From NCBI GenBank assembly GCA_947454695.1, contig CANGMW010000016.1, positions 1-17,976 of the forward strand: a DNA stretch of 17,976 bases, given 5' to 3'. The number at the start of each line of letters is the position of its first letter. Within the stretch, counting starts at the first letter, position 1. Source of the DNA: Comamonadaceae bacterium. GTDB taxonomy: Bacteria > Pseudomonadota > Gammaproteobacteria > Burkholderiales > Burkholderiaceae_C. The notes beneath the pieces are model-generated. The model did not search any database, was not told where the DNA came from, and was given only the letters and a program-made list of their open reading frames with translations. Below are positions 1 to 7,404 of the stretch, in pieces. The position numbers and the translations under genes are program-made.

Positions 1-936
1 AAAGGTGTAGTAGTCATCATCAAACTTGGTATTGAAGTCCTTGATGTTCTGACCCATTTCACCCGTGTGGGTGGAGTGGCCATAGGCAATCACATACACC
101 TCGGAGTCACCCCCTGCCGCCAGGGCGGTGGGCGTGCCCGTCACCCCGGCGTAGTAGGTGTACATCGGCAGCTTCAGACCCGCGTCGTTCAGCGCCTTCA
201 CGAACAAAGTCAAGTCCTGACCCCAATTGCCTGTGACGATGGCATCCGCACCGGACTGCTTGATCTTGGCCACATAGGGTGAGAAGTCCTTGACTTGGCC
301 GATCGGATGCAAATCTTCGCCGACAATTTTCACGTCGGGGCGCTTGCGGGCCATGCCTTCTTTGAAGTACTTGGCAACCTGATGGCCGTGCGAGTAATTT
401 TGGTTCAACAGGTAGACGTTTTTGACCTTAGGCTGGTCCTTCATGAACGTGGTCAGCGCCTCCATCTTCATGGTGGTGTCTGCGTCCAAACGGAAATGCC
501 AGTAGTCGCATTTCTCGTTGGTCATGGAGGGGTCTACTGCAGCGTAGTTCAGATAGATCACCTCTTTGCCTGGATTGCGCTCGTTGTGCTTAGCCACTGC
601 ATCCATGATGGCAAGACCGGCGCCCGAACCATTGCCTTGGGTCACGTAACGAAAGCCTTGGTCAATGGCGGCTTTCAAGGTGTTCAAACTTTCCTGGGGA
701 GAACCCTTGTTGTCAAAACCAACCACTTCAAACTTCACACCGGCAGGGTTCTTGGCGCCGGAGTAGCGCTCCGCTGCGAACTGCCAGCTCTTAAGTTGGT
801 TTTGTCCCACATTGGCAAAAGGGCCCGATAAGGGGTCCATGAAGGCGATCTTGACGGTCTCACCCTTTTGCGCAAAAGCCACGCCGGCACAAGTCAGCGC
901 CACAGAAAAAGCCACAGATTTCAAGACAAATTTCAT
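1..936 (-). CDS. ABC transporter substrate-binding protein, branched-chain amino acid type (partial, C-terminus beyond window)
   Basis: Reads on the minus strand from ATG at 936 through 312 codons without a stop and leaves the window at base 1, so the C-terminus is missing. The first 22 residues (MKFVLKSVAFSVALTCAGVAFA, then Q) form a Sec signal peptide with an AFA cleavage site, placing the protein in the periplasm. The mature start (VKIAFMDPLSGPFANVG) is typical of Leu/Ile/Val-type binding proteins (Peripla_BP_6 fold), as are the later stretches VTQGNGSGAG and SHGHQVAKYF. The start is supported by an AGGAG 8 bases upstream of the ATG. It lies downstream of the acyl-CoA ligase on the same strand, so the ligand may be a carboxylic acid, but this is inference. 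Permease and ATPase genes may lie to the left of the window. The ligand cannot be read from the sequence. Confidence 0.93.
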   Translation of the reverse strand, partial: MKFVLKSVAFSVALTCAGVAFAQKGETVKIAFMDPLSGPFANVGQNQLKSWQFAAERYSGAKNPAGVKFEVVGFDNKGSPQESLNTLKAAIDQGFRYVTQGNGSGAGLAIMDAVAKHNERNPGKEVIYLNYAAVDPSMTNEKCDYWHFRLDADTTMKMEALTTFMKDQPKVKNVYLLNQNYSHGHQVAKYFKEGMARKRPDVKIVGEDLHPIGQVKDFSPYVAKIKQSGADAIVTGNWGQDLTLFVKALNDAGLKLPMYTYYAGVTGTPTALAAGGDSEVYVIAYGHSTHTGEMGQNIKDFNTKFDDDYYTF

Positions 937-940
937 TTCA

Positions 941-952
941 AGATCTCCTAAA
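941..952 (-). promoter_or_regulatory. Ribosome binding site of the first binding-protein gene
   Basis: On the minus strand the sequence TTAGGAG lies 8 bases before the ATG at 936. It is a good Shine-Dalgarno match and fixes the start of the signal peptide. Confidence 0.7.
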
Positions 953-995
953 TTGAACAACTCTTGCAGAGTACAAGGAATCGATGCGCGACACG

Positions 996-1011
996 CTAGG
1001 GATTGCCCTAG
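996..1011. repeat. Perfect 6-bp inverted repeat between acyl-CoA ligase and binding-protein genes
   Basis: CTAGGG, four-base spacer ATTG, CCCTAG. It lies in the 123-base gap between the end of the ligase gene and the start of the binding-protein gene. No T-run follows on the minus strand, so it does not look like a classical intrinsic terminator. It could be a weak hairpin or an operator half-site pair for the downstream gene. Function is unknown. Confidence 0.45.
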
Positions 1012-1026
1012 GCTTATCGCCTTAGT

Positions 1027-1049
1027 GACTTGAAAAATGTTTTGAAGTC
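1027..1049. repeat. Imperfect 10-bp inverted repeat just after the acyl-CoA ligase stop
   Basis: The arms GACTTGAAAA and TTTTGAAGTC are complementary except for one G-G mismatch and are separated by three bases. It lies 10 bases beyond the ligase stop codon on the minus strand. In RNA it would form an A/U-rich stem-loop. It could weakly terminate or stabilise the ligase transcript, or be a binding site upstream of the binding-protein gene. It lacks the GC-rich stem of a strong terminator. Confidence 0.4.
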
Positions 1050-1059
1050 GTGCGTCAGA

Positions 1060-2703
1060 TTAAGTGTTGGGCAGTTTGTAATCCTGGAGCACTTCACGCA
1101 GCTTGGTCTTAAGCATCTTGCCGGTGGCCCCCAGCGGGATGGCGTCGACAAACACCACATCGTCCGGAATCTGCCATTTGGCGGTTTTGCCTTCGTAAAA
1201 CTGCAACAGTTCTTCACGCGACACTTCAGCGCCCGGCTTTTTCACCACCACCACAATCGGGCGCTCGTCCCATTTGGGGTGACGCACGCCAATGCAGGCC
1301 GCCATGGCAATGGCCGGATGCGCGACTGCGATGTTTTCCACGTCGATGGAGCTGATCCACTCCCCGCCGGACTTGATCACGTCCTTGCTGCGGTCGGTGA
1401 TTTGCATGTAGCCGTCAGGGTCAATGGTGGCGACGTCACCAGTGGGAAACCAGCCAAGTCCGTTGTTATCTTTGACCAAGGGGTCGCCGCCCTCGCCTTT
1501 GAAGTATTCGCGCAAGATCCAGGGACCGCGCACCAGCAAATCGCCATAGGCCTTGCCATCGTGCGGCAATCGTTTTCCGTCGTGGTCCACAATTTTCATG
1601 TCCACGCCGAAAATCGCCCGCCCCTGCTTGAGACGGATCTTCATTTGCTCTTCCGCCGGCAAGCTCAAGTGCTTGTTCTTCAGGGTGCACAAAGTACCCA
1701 AGGGCGACATCTCAGTCATGCCCCAGGCGTGCAACACCTCCACGCCGTACTCGTCGTTGAAAGCCGTGATCATGGCCGGCGGGCAAGCCGAGCCGCCGAT
1801 CACGGTGCGCTTGAGGGTCGAGAAGCGCAGGCCGGCGGGCTTCATGTGGCCCAAGAGCATCTGCCAGATGGTAGGCACGCCCGCCGCGTAGGTGACGCGT
1901 TCGGACTCCAGCAGTTCATAAATCGACTTACCGTCCAGCGCCGGACCGGGAAATACCAGCTTGCAACCGGTCAGCGCCGCCGAGTAAGGAATGCCCCAGG
2001 CATTGACGTGGAACATGGGCACCACCGGCAACACGGAGTCGCGCGCGCTCAAGCACATCACATCGGGCAGGGCTGCCGCGTACGCATGCAAGATGGTCGA
2101 GCGGTGACTGTAAAGCGCCGCCTTGGGGTTGCCCGTCGTGCCACTGGTGTAGCACATGCTGGACGCCGTGTTTTCATCAAACTCGGGCCAATTGAAAACA
2201 TCGGAGGCTTTGCCAATCCAGGCCTCATAGCTTTGCAATCCGGGGATGCCACTGTCCTTGGGCAATTTGTCAGCATCACACAGGGCAATCCAATGCTTCA
2301 CCGTCGTGCACTTGCTGTGCACGGCCTGGATGATGGGCAAAAAGCTCATGTCAAAGCACAGCACCTGGTCTTCGGCGTGGTTGGCGATCCAGGCGATCTG
2401 CTCCGGATGCAGGCGCGGGTTGATGGTGTGCAAGACCAGACCTGAGCCGCTAACGCCGAAATACAACTCCAGATGCCGGTAGCCGTTCCAAGCCAGTGTC
2501 GCCACCCGGTCACCGAAAGCCAGTTTCATACCCGCCAATGCATTGGCCACTTGGCGCGAACGTTGGGCCACTTCACGGTAGGTGTAGCGGTGAATATCCC
2601 CTTCCACGCGACGCGACACAATTTCCGTATCACCGTGGTGGTGCTCCGCAAAATCGATCAAAGACGAGATCAAAAGGGGCTGGTTCTGCATCAAGCCGAG
2701 CAT
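1060..2703 (-). CDS. AMP-forming acyl-CoA ligase, DmdB-like (3-methylthiopropionyl-CoA / medium-chain fatty acyl-CoA ligase family)
   Basis: Predicted to activate a carboxylic acid to its CoA thioester with ATP, in the cytoplasm. The 547-residue protein carries all ANL-superfamily motifs: P-loop YTSGTTGNPK (185-194), AWGMTEMSP (326-334), GWFPTGDVA with Asp423, DRSKD (437-441), hinge KSGGEWIS (444-451) and the catalytic lysine in GATGKMLK (Lys529). The N-terminus MLGLMQNQPLLISSLIDFA and the phrases VSGSGLVLHTINPRLHPEQ and PMFHVNAWG match the DmdB/medium-chain ligase subfamily as I remember it. A longer reading from TTG at 2730 is possible. I chose ATG at 2703 because AGGAG sits 6 bases upstream and the family begins there. 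It is divergent from selO and precedes the periplasmic binding-protein gene on the same strand. The substrate could be methylthiopropionate, a medium-chain fatty acid or another acid; sequence alone does not decide. Confidence 0.93.
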   Translation of the reverse strand: MLGLMQNQPLLISSLIDFAEHHHGDTEIVSRRVEGDIHRYTYREVAQRSRQVANALAGMKLAFGDRVATLAWNGYRHLELYFGVSGSGLVLHTINPRLHPEQIAWIANHAEDQVLCFDMSFLPIIQAVHSKCTTVKHWIALCDADKLPKDSGIPGLQSYEAWIGKASDVFNWPEFDENTASSMCYTSGTTGNPKAALYSHRSTILHAYAAALPDVMCLSARDSVLPVVPMFHVNAWGIPYSAALTGCKLVFPGPALDGKSIYELLESERVTYAAGVPTIWQMLLGHMKPAGLRFSTLKRTVIGGSACPPAMITAFNDEYGVEVLHAWGMTEMSPLGTLCTLKNKHLSLPAEEQMKIRLKQGRAIFGVDMKIVDHDGKRLPHDGKAYGDLLVRGPWILREYFKGEGGDPLVKDNNGLGWFPTGDVATIDPDGYMQITDRSKDVIKSGGEWISSIDVENIAVAHPAIAMAACIGVRHPKWDERPIVVVVKKPGAEVSREELLQFYEGKTAKWQIPDDVVFVDAIPLGATGKMLKTKLREVLQDYKLPNT

Positions 2704-2709
2704 GAGGGA

Positions 2710-2714
2710 CTCCT
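2710..2714 (-). promoter_or_regulatory. Shine-Dalgarno site fixing the acyl-CoA ligase start
   Basis: AGGAG on the minus strand with a 6-base spacer to ATG at 2703. It lies inside the longer TTG-initiated reading and argues against that reading. Confidence 0.7.
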
Positions 2715-2801
2715 GAAAATTTTTGAACAAACGATGTGCACAGTATCCATCGACAAACCCTAGAGCCTACACGGGCAAGTCCGATCAGTGACAATCTCGG
2801 C

Positions 2802-4283
2802 ATGCATTCTGACACCGACGCCGGCACGACATTGAACCTGGGTTTGACCTGGCTCAACCGCTATGCAAGCTTGGGTGAGGAATTTTCGCAAGCACAAGCG
2901 GCTCAGCCCTTGCCCTCCCCTTATTGGGTTGGCCAAAGCCCCTCAGCGGCCAAGGTTTTGGGGTTGGATACCGATTGGCAGGCATCCGGTGAGCTCCTGC
3001 AAGCCTTGAGCGGCAACAGCGTCATCCCAGGCACCAACCCTCGCGCCAGCGTGTACAGCGGTCATCAATTTGGTGTGTGGGCCGGGCAACTGGGCGATGG
3101 CCGTGCCCTGTGGCTGGGCGAAACCGACACGGGCTGGGAAGTGCAACTCAAAGGTGCAGGCCCCACGCCTTATTCACGACGCGGCGACGGACGCGCCGTG
3201 TTGCGCTCCAGCATCCGCGAATTTTTGTGCAGCGAGGCCATGCACGCCTTGGGTATTCCGACCACGCGGGCCTTGTGCGTCACCGGCTCCGATGCGCCCG
3301 TGTGGCGTGAAGAAAAGGAAACCGCAGCGGTGGTCACCCGCATGGCGCCGAGCTTTATCCGCTTCGGTCATTTCGAACATTTCTCATACCAAGGCGAGAC
3401 AGCGCAGCTCAAGGCGCTGGCCGACTTTGTGATTGACCACCATTACCCGCAGTGTCGCCAGGATTTGGCGATACAAGGCAACCCCTACGCAGGTCTTTTG
3501 CAGGCCGTGAGCGAAAAAACCGCGGCCATGGTGGCCGCCTGGCAGGGCGTGGGCTTTTGCCATGGGGTCATGAACACCGACAACATGAGCATCCTGGGCC
3601 TCACGCTGGACTACGGCCCGTTTCAGTTCATGGACAGCTACATCCCCGGCCACATCTGCAACCACTCGGACACCCAGGGTCGCTACGCCTTTAACAAGCA
3701 AGCCCAAGTGGCGTACTGGAACCTTTACTGCTTGGGGCAAGCCCTGCTGCCCTTGATCGACGATCAGGAACTGGCTTTAGCCGCCTTGGCTTCCTACAAG
3801 ACCGTGTTCCCCGACGAGCTGCAATCACGCTTGTCCGCCAAATTGGGGCTGCAACTGCGCCTTGAAGATGATCGCGCGCTGATCGAGACCATTCTGGCTT
3901 TGCTCGCGGCAGATCGGGTGGACCACACCATTTTTTGGCGCCGCCTCACCCATTTCGCGCAAGACGGCGTGGCCGCACCAGTGAGTGATCTGTTCCTCGA
4001 CCGCAGCGCAGCCCAGGATTGGCTGCAAGCTTATGCCAAGCGATTGACGAAGGAAGATGCCAATACCGCAGCGGCGGTGATGCGCCAAACCAACCCGGCG
4101 TATGTGCTGCGTAACCATCTGGCGCAACAGGCCATTCAGCAAGCCCAACAAAAAGACTTTTCGGAGCTTGAGCGCTTGCGGGCTTTGCTTGACAATCCGT
4201 TTGAAGAACAGGCTGGCATGGAACGCTATGCCGACTTTGCGCCCCAATGGGCGTCCACGCTTGAAATCAGTTGTTCATCATGA
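2802..4283 (+). CDS. selO: SelO/YdiU family protein adenylyltransferase (pseudokinase-fold AMPylase)
   Basis: SelO proteins transfer AMP from ATP to Ser/Thr/Tyr of target proteins, with redox proteins such as glutaredoxin reported as targets. Family hallmarks are clear: SGHQFGVWAGQLGDGRA (86-102), LKGAGPTPYSRRGDGRAVLR (116-135), RMAPSFIRFGHFEHF (180-194), HGVMNTDNMSI (254-264) and LDYGPFQFMDSYIPG (269-283). By comparison with Pseudomonas syringae SelO, Lys117, Glu140, Arg180, Asp260/Asn261 and Asp270 look like the catalytic and metal-binding set; the last two keep the family's 10-residue spacing. The protein ends in Cys-Ser-Ser, the tail where eukaryotic SelO carries selenocysteine. The 493 residues are close to E. 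coli YdiU (478). I chose ATG at 2802; an in-frame GTG at 2736 would add 22 residues of non-family sequence. No strong ribosome site is visible. Its stop overlaps the msrB start. Confidence 0.95.
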   Translation: MHSDTDAGTTLNLGLTWLNRYASLGEEFSQAQAAQPLPSPYWVGQSPSAAKVLGLDTDWQASGELLQALSGNSVIPGTNPRASVYSGHQFGVWAGQLGDGRALWLGETDTGWEVQLKGAGPTPYSRRGDGRAVLRSSIREFLCSEAMHALGIPTTRALCVTGSDAPVWREEKETAAVVTRMAPSFIRFGHFEHFSYQGETAQLKALADFVIDHHYPQCRQDLAIQGNPYAGLLQAVSEKTAAMVAAWQGVGFCHGVMNTDNMSILGLTLDYGPFQFMDSYIPGHICNHSDTQGRYAFNKQAQVAYWNLYCLGQALLPLIDDQELALAALASYKTVFPDELQSRLSAKLGLQLRLEDDRALIETILALLAADRVDHTIFWRRLTHFAQDGVAAPVSDLFLDRSAAQDWLQAYAKRLTKEDANTAAAVMRQTNPAYVLRNHLAQQAIQQAQQKDFSELERLRALLDNPFEEQAGMERYADFAPQWASTLEISCSS

Positions 4284-4687
4284 CCTACCCCATCCAGAAG
4301 TCTGACACCGAATGGAAAGCCGAGTTGGCTGAAAAAGGCGCCGAACCGGGCGCCTTCGACGTCACCCGCAAGGCGGCAACAGAGCGCCCCTTCACCGGCA
4401 AATACGAAGGCCACTGGGCACCCGGCATTTATGCCTGTGTGTGCTGTGGCGCCAAACTGTTTGAATCCGACACCAAATTTGATGCCGGATGTGGCTGGCC
4501 CAGCTTTTACCAAGCGGCCAACCCCGGCGCGATCGAAGAGAAAGTCGACCGCAGCCATGGCATGAAACGCACCGAAACTTTGTGCGCGCAGTGTGGTGCG
4601 CACTTGGGGCATGTGTTTGAAGATGGCCCAGCCCCCACCGGCTTGCGCTACTGCATGAACTCCGCCTCCTTAGACTTCAAGCCCTGA
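4280..4687 (+). CDS. msrB: Peptide-methionine (R)-S-oxide reductase MsrB
   Basis: Reduces methionine-R-sulfoxide in proteins, using a catalytic cysteine recycled by thioredoxin. At 135 residues it is a full-length single-domain MsrB. Two CxxC pairs (Cys53/Cys56 and Cys102/Cys105) are the structural zinc site. The catalytic cysteine is Cys125 in RYCMNSASL. Cys71 in GCGWPSF is placed where many MsrBs have the resolving cysteine. RSHGMKRTE (91-99) and HLGHVFEDGP (108-117) are also diagnostic. The ATG at 4280 overlaps the selO stop as ATGA, which implies translational coupling. An in-frame TTG three codons earlier is less likely. No signal peptide, so cytoplasmic. Pairing with SelO suggests a joint role in oxidative-stress recovery (inference). 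Confidence 0.97.
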   Translation: MTYPIQKSDTEWKAELAEKGAEPGAFDVTRKAATERPFTGKYEGHWAPGIYACVCCGAKLFESDTKFDAGCGWPSFYQAANPGAIEEKVDRSHGMKRTETLCAQCGAHLGHVFEDGPAPTGLRYCMNSASLDFKP

Positions 4688-4748
4688 ATGGCGGCGGCGA
4701 TAATCACAGCTCGCTCCCACCCGGGGTGAGATACAACCTGGCGACCCC

Positions 4749-5291
4749 ATGAAAATCCTGATCGACTTTCTCCCCATCCTGCTGTTTTTCGGGGCCTACA
4801 AGCTGTACGACATCTACATGGCCACGGGCGTGTTGATGGCCGCCACCGTCGTACAGATGGCGCTGATTTATGCCATTGATCGGCGGCTGCAGACCATGCA
4901 CAAGATCACGCTGGCACTGATCCTGGTGTTCGGCACCCTCACCCTCACGCTGCACGACGACCGCTTCATCAAGTGGAAGCCCACCGTGATGTACGCGGCG
5001 CTGGCCATCGGATTGGCGATCGCTATCTGGGTCTTTAAAAAGAATTTTCTCAAAATGCTGCTGGGCAGCCAGATGGCACTGCCCGACCCAGTCTGGCATC
5101 GCCTCAACCAGGTTTGGGTGATTTACTGCGTGTTCATGGCGGCGATCAATGGCTATGTGGCTGCCTACTACAGCACCGAGGATTGGGTGAATTTCAAACT
5201 CTGGGGCTATGCTTTTCCCTTGATCTTCATTCTCGGCCAAGGTGTTTATGTGGCGCGTCACCTCAAGTCTGACGACGCCAGCCGTTCATGA
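4749..5291 (+). CDS. yciB: Inner-membrane protein YciB (septation protein A family)
   Basis: A hydrophobic 180-residue protein with about five to six predicted membrane segments (for example around residues 5-22, 25-43, 50-68, 80-96, 122-140 and 150-170). The start MKILIDFLPILLFFGAYKL and the middle KWKPTVMYA are typical of YciB (IspZ/Intracellular septation protein A), an inner-membrane protein linked to cell-envelope synthesis and division. Its biochemical activity is not established. It follows msrB after 61 bases and overlaps bolA by 4 bp (ATGA). The upstream gap has only a weak ribosome site. The yciB-bolA-parvulin order is one I associate with Burkholderiales genomes. Confidence 0.95.
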   Translation: MKILIDFLPILLFFGAYKLYDIYMATGVLMAATVVQMALIYAIDRRLQTMHKITLALILVFGTLTLTLHDDRFIKWKPTVMYAALAIGLAIAIWVFKKNFLKMLLGSQMALPDPVWHRLNQVWVIYCVFMAAINGYVAAYYSTEDWVNFKLWGYAFPLIFILGQGVYVARHLKSDDASRS

Positions 5292-5560
5292 CCCAGCCCG
5301 CCACCGCTTCTGCGCACGCCATTGAGCAGCGACTGCAGGAAAAACTGCAGCCCTCGCACGTGCAGGTACTGGACGAAAGTGCAGCCCATGCGGGGCATGC
5401 GGGGAGCAGTGGCGCCTCATCAGGCACGCATTTCAGAGTCCGCATCGGCGCCCCTGTGTTTGCCGGACTGACGCGCGTGGCGCGGCATCGCCTTGTGTAT
5501 GATGCGCTGCAGGAATTCATTGAAAAAGGCGTTCACGCCATTGCCATTGAAATCACCTGA
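5288..5560 (+). CDS. BolA family protein
   Basis: A 90-residue BolA-fold protein. These small proteins pair with monothiol glutaredoxins around a 2Fe-2S cluster and influence iron handling, envelope and stress responses; some bind DNA. The core reads VLDESAAHAGHAG (27-39), HFRVRIGAPVFAGLTRVARHRLVYDAL (48-74) and VHAIAIEI (82-89). RHRLVYD is the signature, and His83 in the VHAIAI strand is the conserved histidine. The His-Ala-Gly-His-Ala-Gly loop (34-39) comes from a near-tandem GCATGCGGGG in the DNA. The start overlaps the yciB stop as ATGA, so translation is probably coupled. I cannot tell BolA proper from IbaG-like members by sequence alone, so I give no symbol. Confidence 0.93.
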   Translation: MTQPATASAHAIEQRLQEKLQPSHVQVLDESAAHAGHAGSSGASSGTHFRVRIGAPVFAGLTRVARHRLVYDALQEFIEKGVHAIAIEIT

Positions 5561-5614
5561 TGGCGCGTTCCTGACAAGTCATTTTTACCTCACGTATTTC
5601 TAGGGATAGGACCC

Positions 5615-6403
5615 ATGATGAAGAAGCAACTTTTAACCGCCATTGCCACTGTCGCCATGATGGGCGCCATGGCTATTCCCGCCGCTGCGCAGAACCTCGC
5701 CATCGTCAATGGCAAGCCTGTGCCCAGTTCACGCGTGGACGCTTTGGCACAACAATTGGCCAAATCCGGTCGCCCGGTCTCCCCCGACATGATGGAAGAC
5801 CTCAAAAAGGCCGTGATTGACCGTGAGTTGTTCGTCCAAGAAGCTTCCAAGTTGGGACTGGATGCGACGGCCGACTACAAAATGCAGATGGAATTCACCC
5901 GTGAAGCCATCCTGATTCGTGAGCTGATCAACAACTACCAAAAGACCAACCCGGTGACGGATGCCGAGGTTCAAGCCGAATATGACAAGTTCGCTGCAGC
6001 CAACAGCGGCAAGGAATACAAAGCTCGCCACATTCTGGTGGAGACCGAAGACCAGGCCAAGGCCATCATTGCGCAAATCAAAAAAGGCGCCAAGTTTGAT
6101 GACCTGGCCAAAAAACGCTCTAAAGACCCAGGCTCCGGCGCTAATGGCGGCGAACTGGATTGGGCCGGTGCCGGCAGCTATGTGAAAGAGTTTTCCGAAG
6201 CCATGGTGCAACTGGCTAAAGGCAAAATGACCGAGACCCCGGTGAAGTCGCAGTTCGGCTTTCACATCATTCGTCTCGACGACGTCCGTGACACGCAGTT
6301 GCCTAAGTTGGAAGAAGTTAAACCCCAAATTTTGCAGCAGCTGGGTCAAGCCAAGCTGACCAAATACCAAGAAGAACTCCGCGCCAAGGCCAAAATCGAA
6401 TAA
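5615..6403 (+). CDS. Periplasmic peptidyl-prolyl cis-trans isomerase, parvulin (PpiC/SurA-like) type
   Basis: A 262-residue exported folding catalyst. Residues 1-25 (MMKKQLLTAIATVAMMGAMAIPAAA, then Q) are a Sec signal peptide with AAA/Q cleavage. A SurA/PrsA-like N-terminal helical part (about 27-130) precedes a single rotamase domain (about 134-225). Domain markers are ARHILV with His139, DLAKKRSKDPGSGANGGELDW (163-183) and FGFHIIRLDDVR with His217. A charged C-terminal helix follows. It should assist outer-membrane or periplasmic protein folding. An AGGGATAGGA stretch precedes the two ATG codons at 5615 and 5618; either may be used. It lies 54 bases after bolA and ends at a strong intrinsic terminator, so it closes this gene cluster. 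Confidence 0.94.
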   Translation: MMKKQLLTAIATVAMMGAMAIPAAAQNLAIVNGKPVPSSRVDALAQQLAKSGRPVSPDMMEDLKKAVIDRELFVQEASKLGLDATADYKMQMEFTREAILIRELINNYQKTNPVTDAEVQAEYDKFAAANSGKEYKARHILVETEDQAKAIIAQIKKGAKFDDLAKKRSKDPGSGANGGELDWAGAGSYVKEFSEAMVQLAKGKMTETPVKSQFGFHIIRLDDVRDTQLPKLEEVKPQILQQLGQAKLTKYQEELRAKAKIE

Positions 6404-6435
6404 GCCATGCGGCTCAACTTCAGGTAGTTGAATTC

Positions 6436-6458
6436 AACGCGGCTTAGGCCGCGTTTTT
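6436..6458 (+). terminator. Intrinsic terminator after the parvulin gene
   Basis: Perfect 8-bp stem AACGCGGC / GCCGCGTT with TTAG loop, running into TTTTT. It lies 33 bases past the parvulin stop. It separates that cluster from the next lipoprotein gene. Confidence 0.9.
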
Positions 6459-6496
6459 ACTTGCACAATCCGAATAACAACTCATCAAGGCTCGCC

Positions 6497-7324
6497 ATGG
6501 CTTCCCCCACCCTTTTTGTCGAACGAATCCGCCGCTCCGTTTTGAAAATCGTCTCCGGTCTGCTGAGTTTGGCAATTGTGGGCTGCTCGTCTGTGCCGCA
6601 AAGCACCGTTCAAGAACTGGCCCCGAGCGGCATATTGCGAGTCGCCATCAACTTTGGCAACCCGATTTTGGCCTCTCAAGATGCCAAGACAGGTTCACTC
6701 AGCGGCGTCTCTGTTGACCTGTCGAATGAACTAGGACGTCGTATCGGTAAACCAGTGCAGTTGGTGCCTTTTGCCTCGGCCGCACGGGCGGTCGACGCCA
6801 TCAAGTCATCCCAAGTCGATGTGGCTTTTGTCGCCATAGACCCGGTGCGTGGGGCAGACATACGCTACAGCGCTGCCTATGTGGTGATTGAAGGGGCCTA
6901 CTTGGTTCGACAGGATTCGCCGGTACGCCACAACAGCGATGTCGATCGCCCGGGCGTGCGTGTGGCTGTGGGCGCGGGTAGCGCCTACGACCTTTTTTTG
7001 CAGCGTGAGCTCAAAGCCGCAAGCCTCGTGCGCGCGCCCACCTCACCAGCGGTGGTGGACTTCTTTTTAGCGAAGGACTTGGAAGTTGCCGCCGGCGTGC
7101 GACAGCAGTTGGAGGCCGATGTACGGCGTGTGCCGGGCTTGCGCCTGCTGGAGGGCCGCTTCATGGTGATTCAACAGGCCATCGGCGTTCCCAAGAGTCG
7201 CGAACAAGCCGCGAATTACCTGCGCGGCTTTGTAGAGGAGATGAAGGCGAGCGGCTTTGTCGCACAGGCGCTGCAACGCCACAAGATTGAAGGCGCCGAT
7301 GTGGCGCCGCCCCAAAGGCCTTGA
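6497..7324 (+). CDS. Family 3 solute-binding lipoprotein (polar amino-acid type), orphan
   Basis: A 275-residue periplasmic binding protein anchored as a lipoprotein. A basic N-region and hydrophobic stretch lead to the lipobox IVGC with lipidated Cys30. The fold is SBP_bac_3: GILRVAINFGNPILA (45-59), a Gly-Ser-Leu-Ser-Gly-Val-Ser-Val-Asp-Leu segment (66-75), DVAFVAIDPVRGADIRYSAAY (108-128) and RVAVGAGSAYDLFL further on. Arg118 sits where this family uses an arginine to hold the ligand's alpha-carboxylate. I start at ATG 6497, which has AAGG 7-10 bases upstream; a longer TTG reading would start before the terminator stem. No permease or ATPase is adjacent, so the transport partner is elsewhere or it has a sensory role. 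The ligand is unknown. Confidence 0.85.
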   Translation: MASPTLFVERIRRSVLKIVSGLLSLAIVGCSSVPQSTVQELAPSGILRVAINFGNPILASQDAKTGSLSGVSVDLSNELGRRIGKPVQLVPFASAARAVDAIKSSQVDVAFVAIDPVRGADIRYSAAYVVIEGAYLVRQDSPVRHNSDVDRPGVRVAVGAGSAYDLFLQRELKAASLVRAPTSPAVVDFFLAKDLEVAAGVRQQLEADVRRVPGLRLLEGRFMVIQQAIGVPKSREQAANYLRGFVEEMKASGFVAQALQRHKIEGADVAPPQRP

Positions 7325-7404
7325 ATGCAATGTCAAGCCACCCTCAAACGAGGTCTGACGCTTCCTTGATGTGCGCGGGCACGGCTAAAACACAGGACCC
7401 GTGG

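Noticed and set aside
295..831. 178-codon plus-strand open frame at the left end
   Set aside because: It is the reverse of the partial binding-protein gene, which has a signal peptide and family motifs.
1030..2445. 471-codon open frame on the plus strand antisense to the acyl-CoA ligase
   Set aside because: It lies opposite a gene with all ligase motifs; its translation is rich in His, Arg and Gly with no recognisable domain, typical of a shadow frame in GC-rich DNA.
2736..2801. GTG-initiated 22-residue N-terminal extension of SelO
   Set aside because: The added residues do not resemble the family, and ATG at 2802 lies just before the conserved start. Not fully excluded because neither start has a strong ribosome site.
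4710..4735. Short CACCC/GGGTG palindrome before yciB
   Set aside because: The arms leave almost no loop and no T-run follows, so it is neither a good terminator nor a convincing operator.
5378..5408. Near-tandem GCATGCGGGG repeat inside the BolA gene
   Set aside because: It encodes the His-Ala-Gly-His-Ala-Gly loop, which I recall in other betaproteobacterial BolA proteins, so it is coding sequence and not an independent repeat element.
5729..6370. 213-codon minus-strand open frame
   Set aside because: Shadow of the parvulin gene; Phe/Leu/His-rich translation with no family signature.
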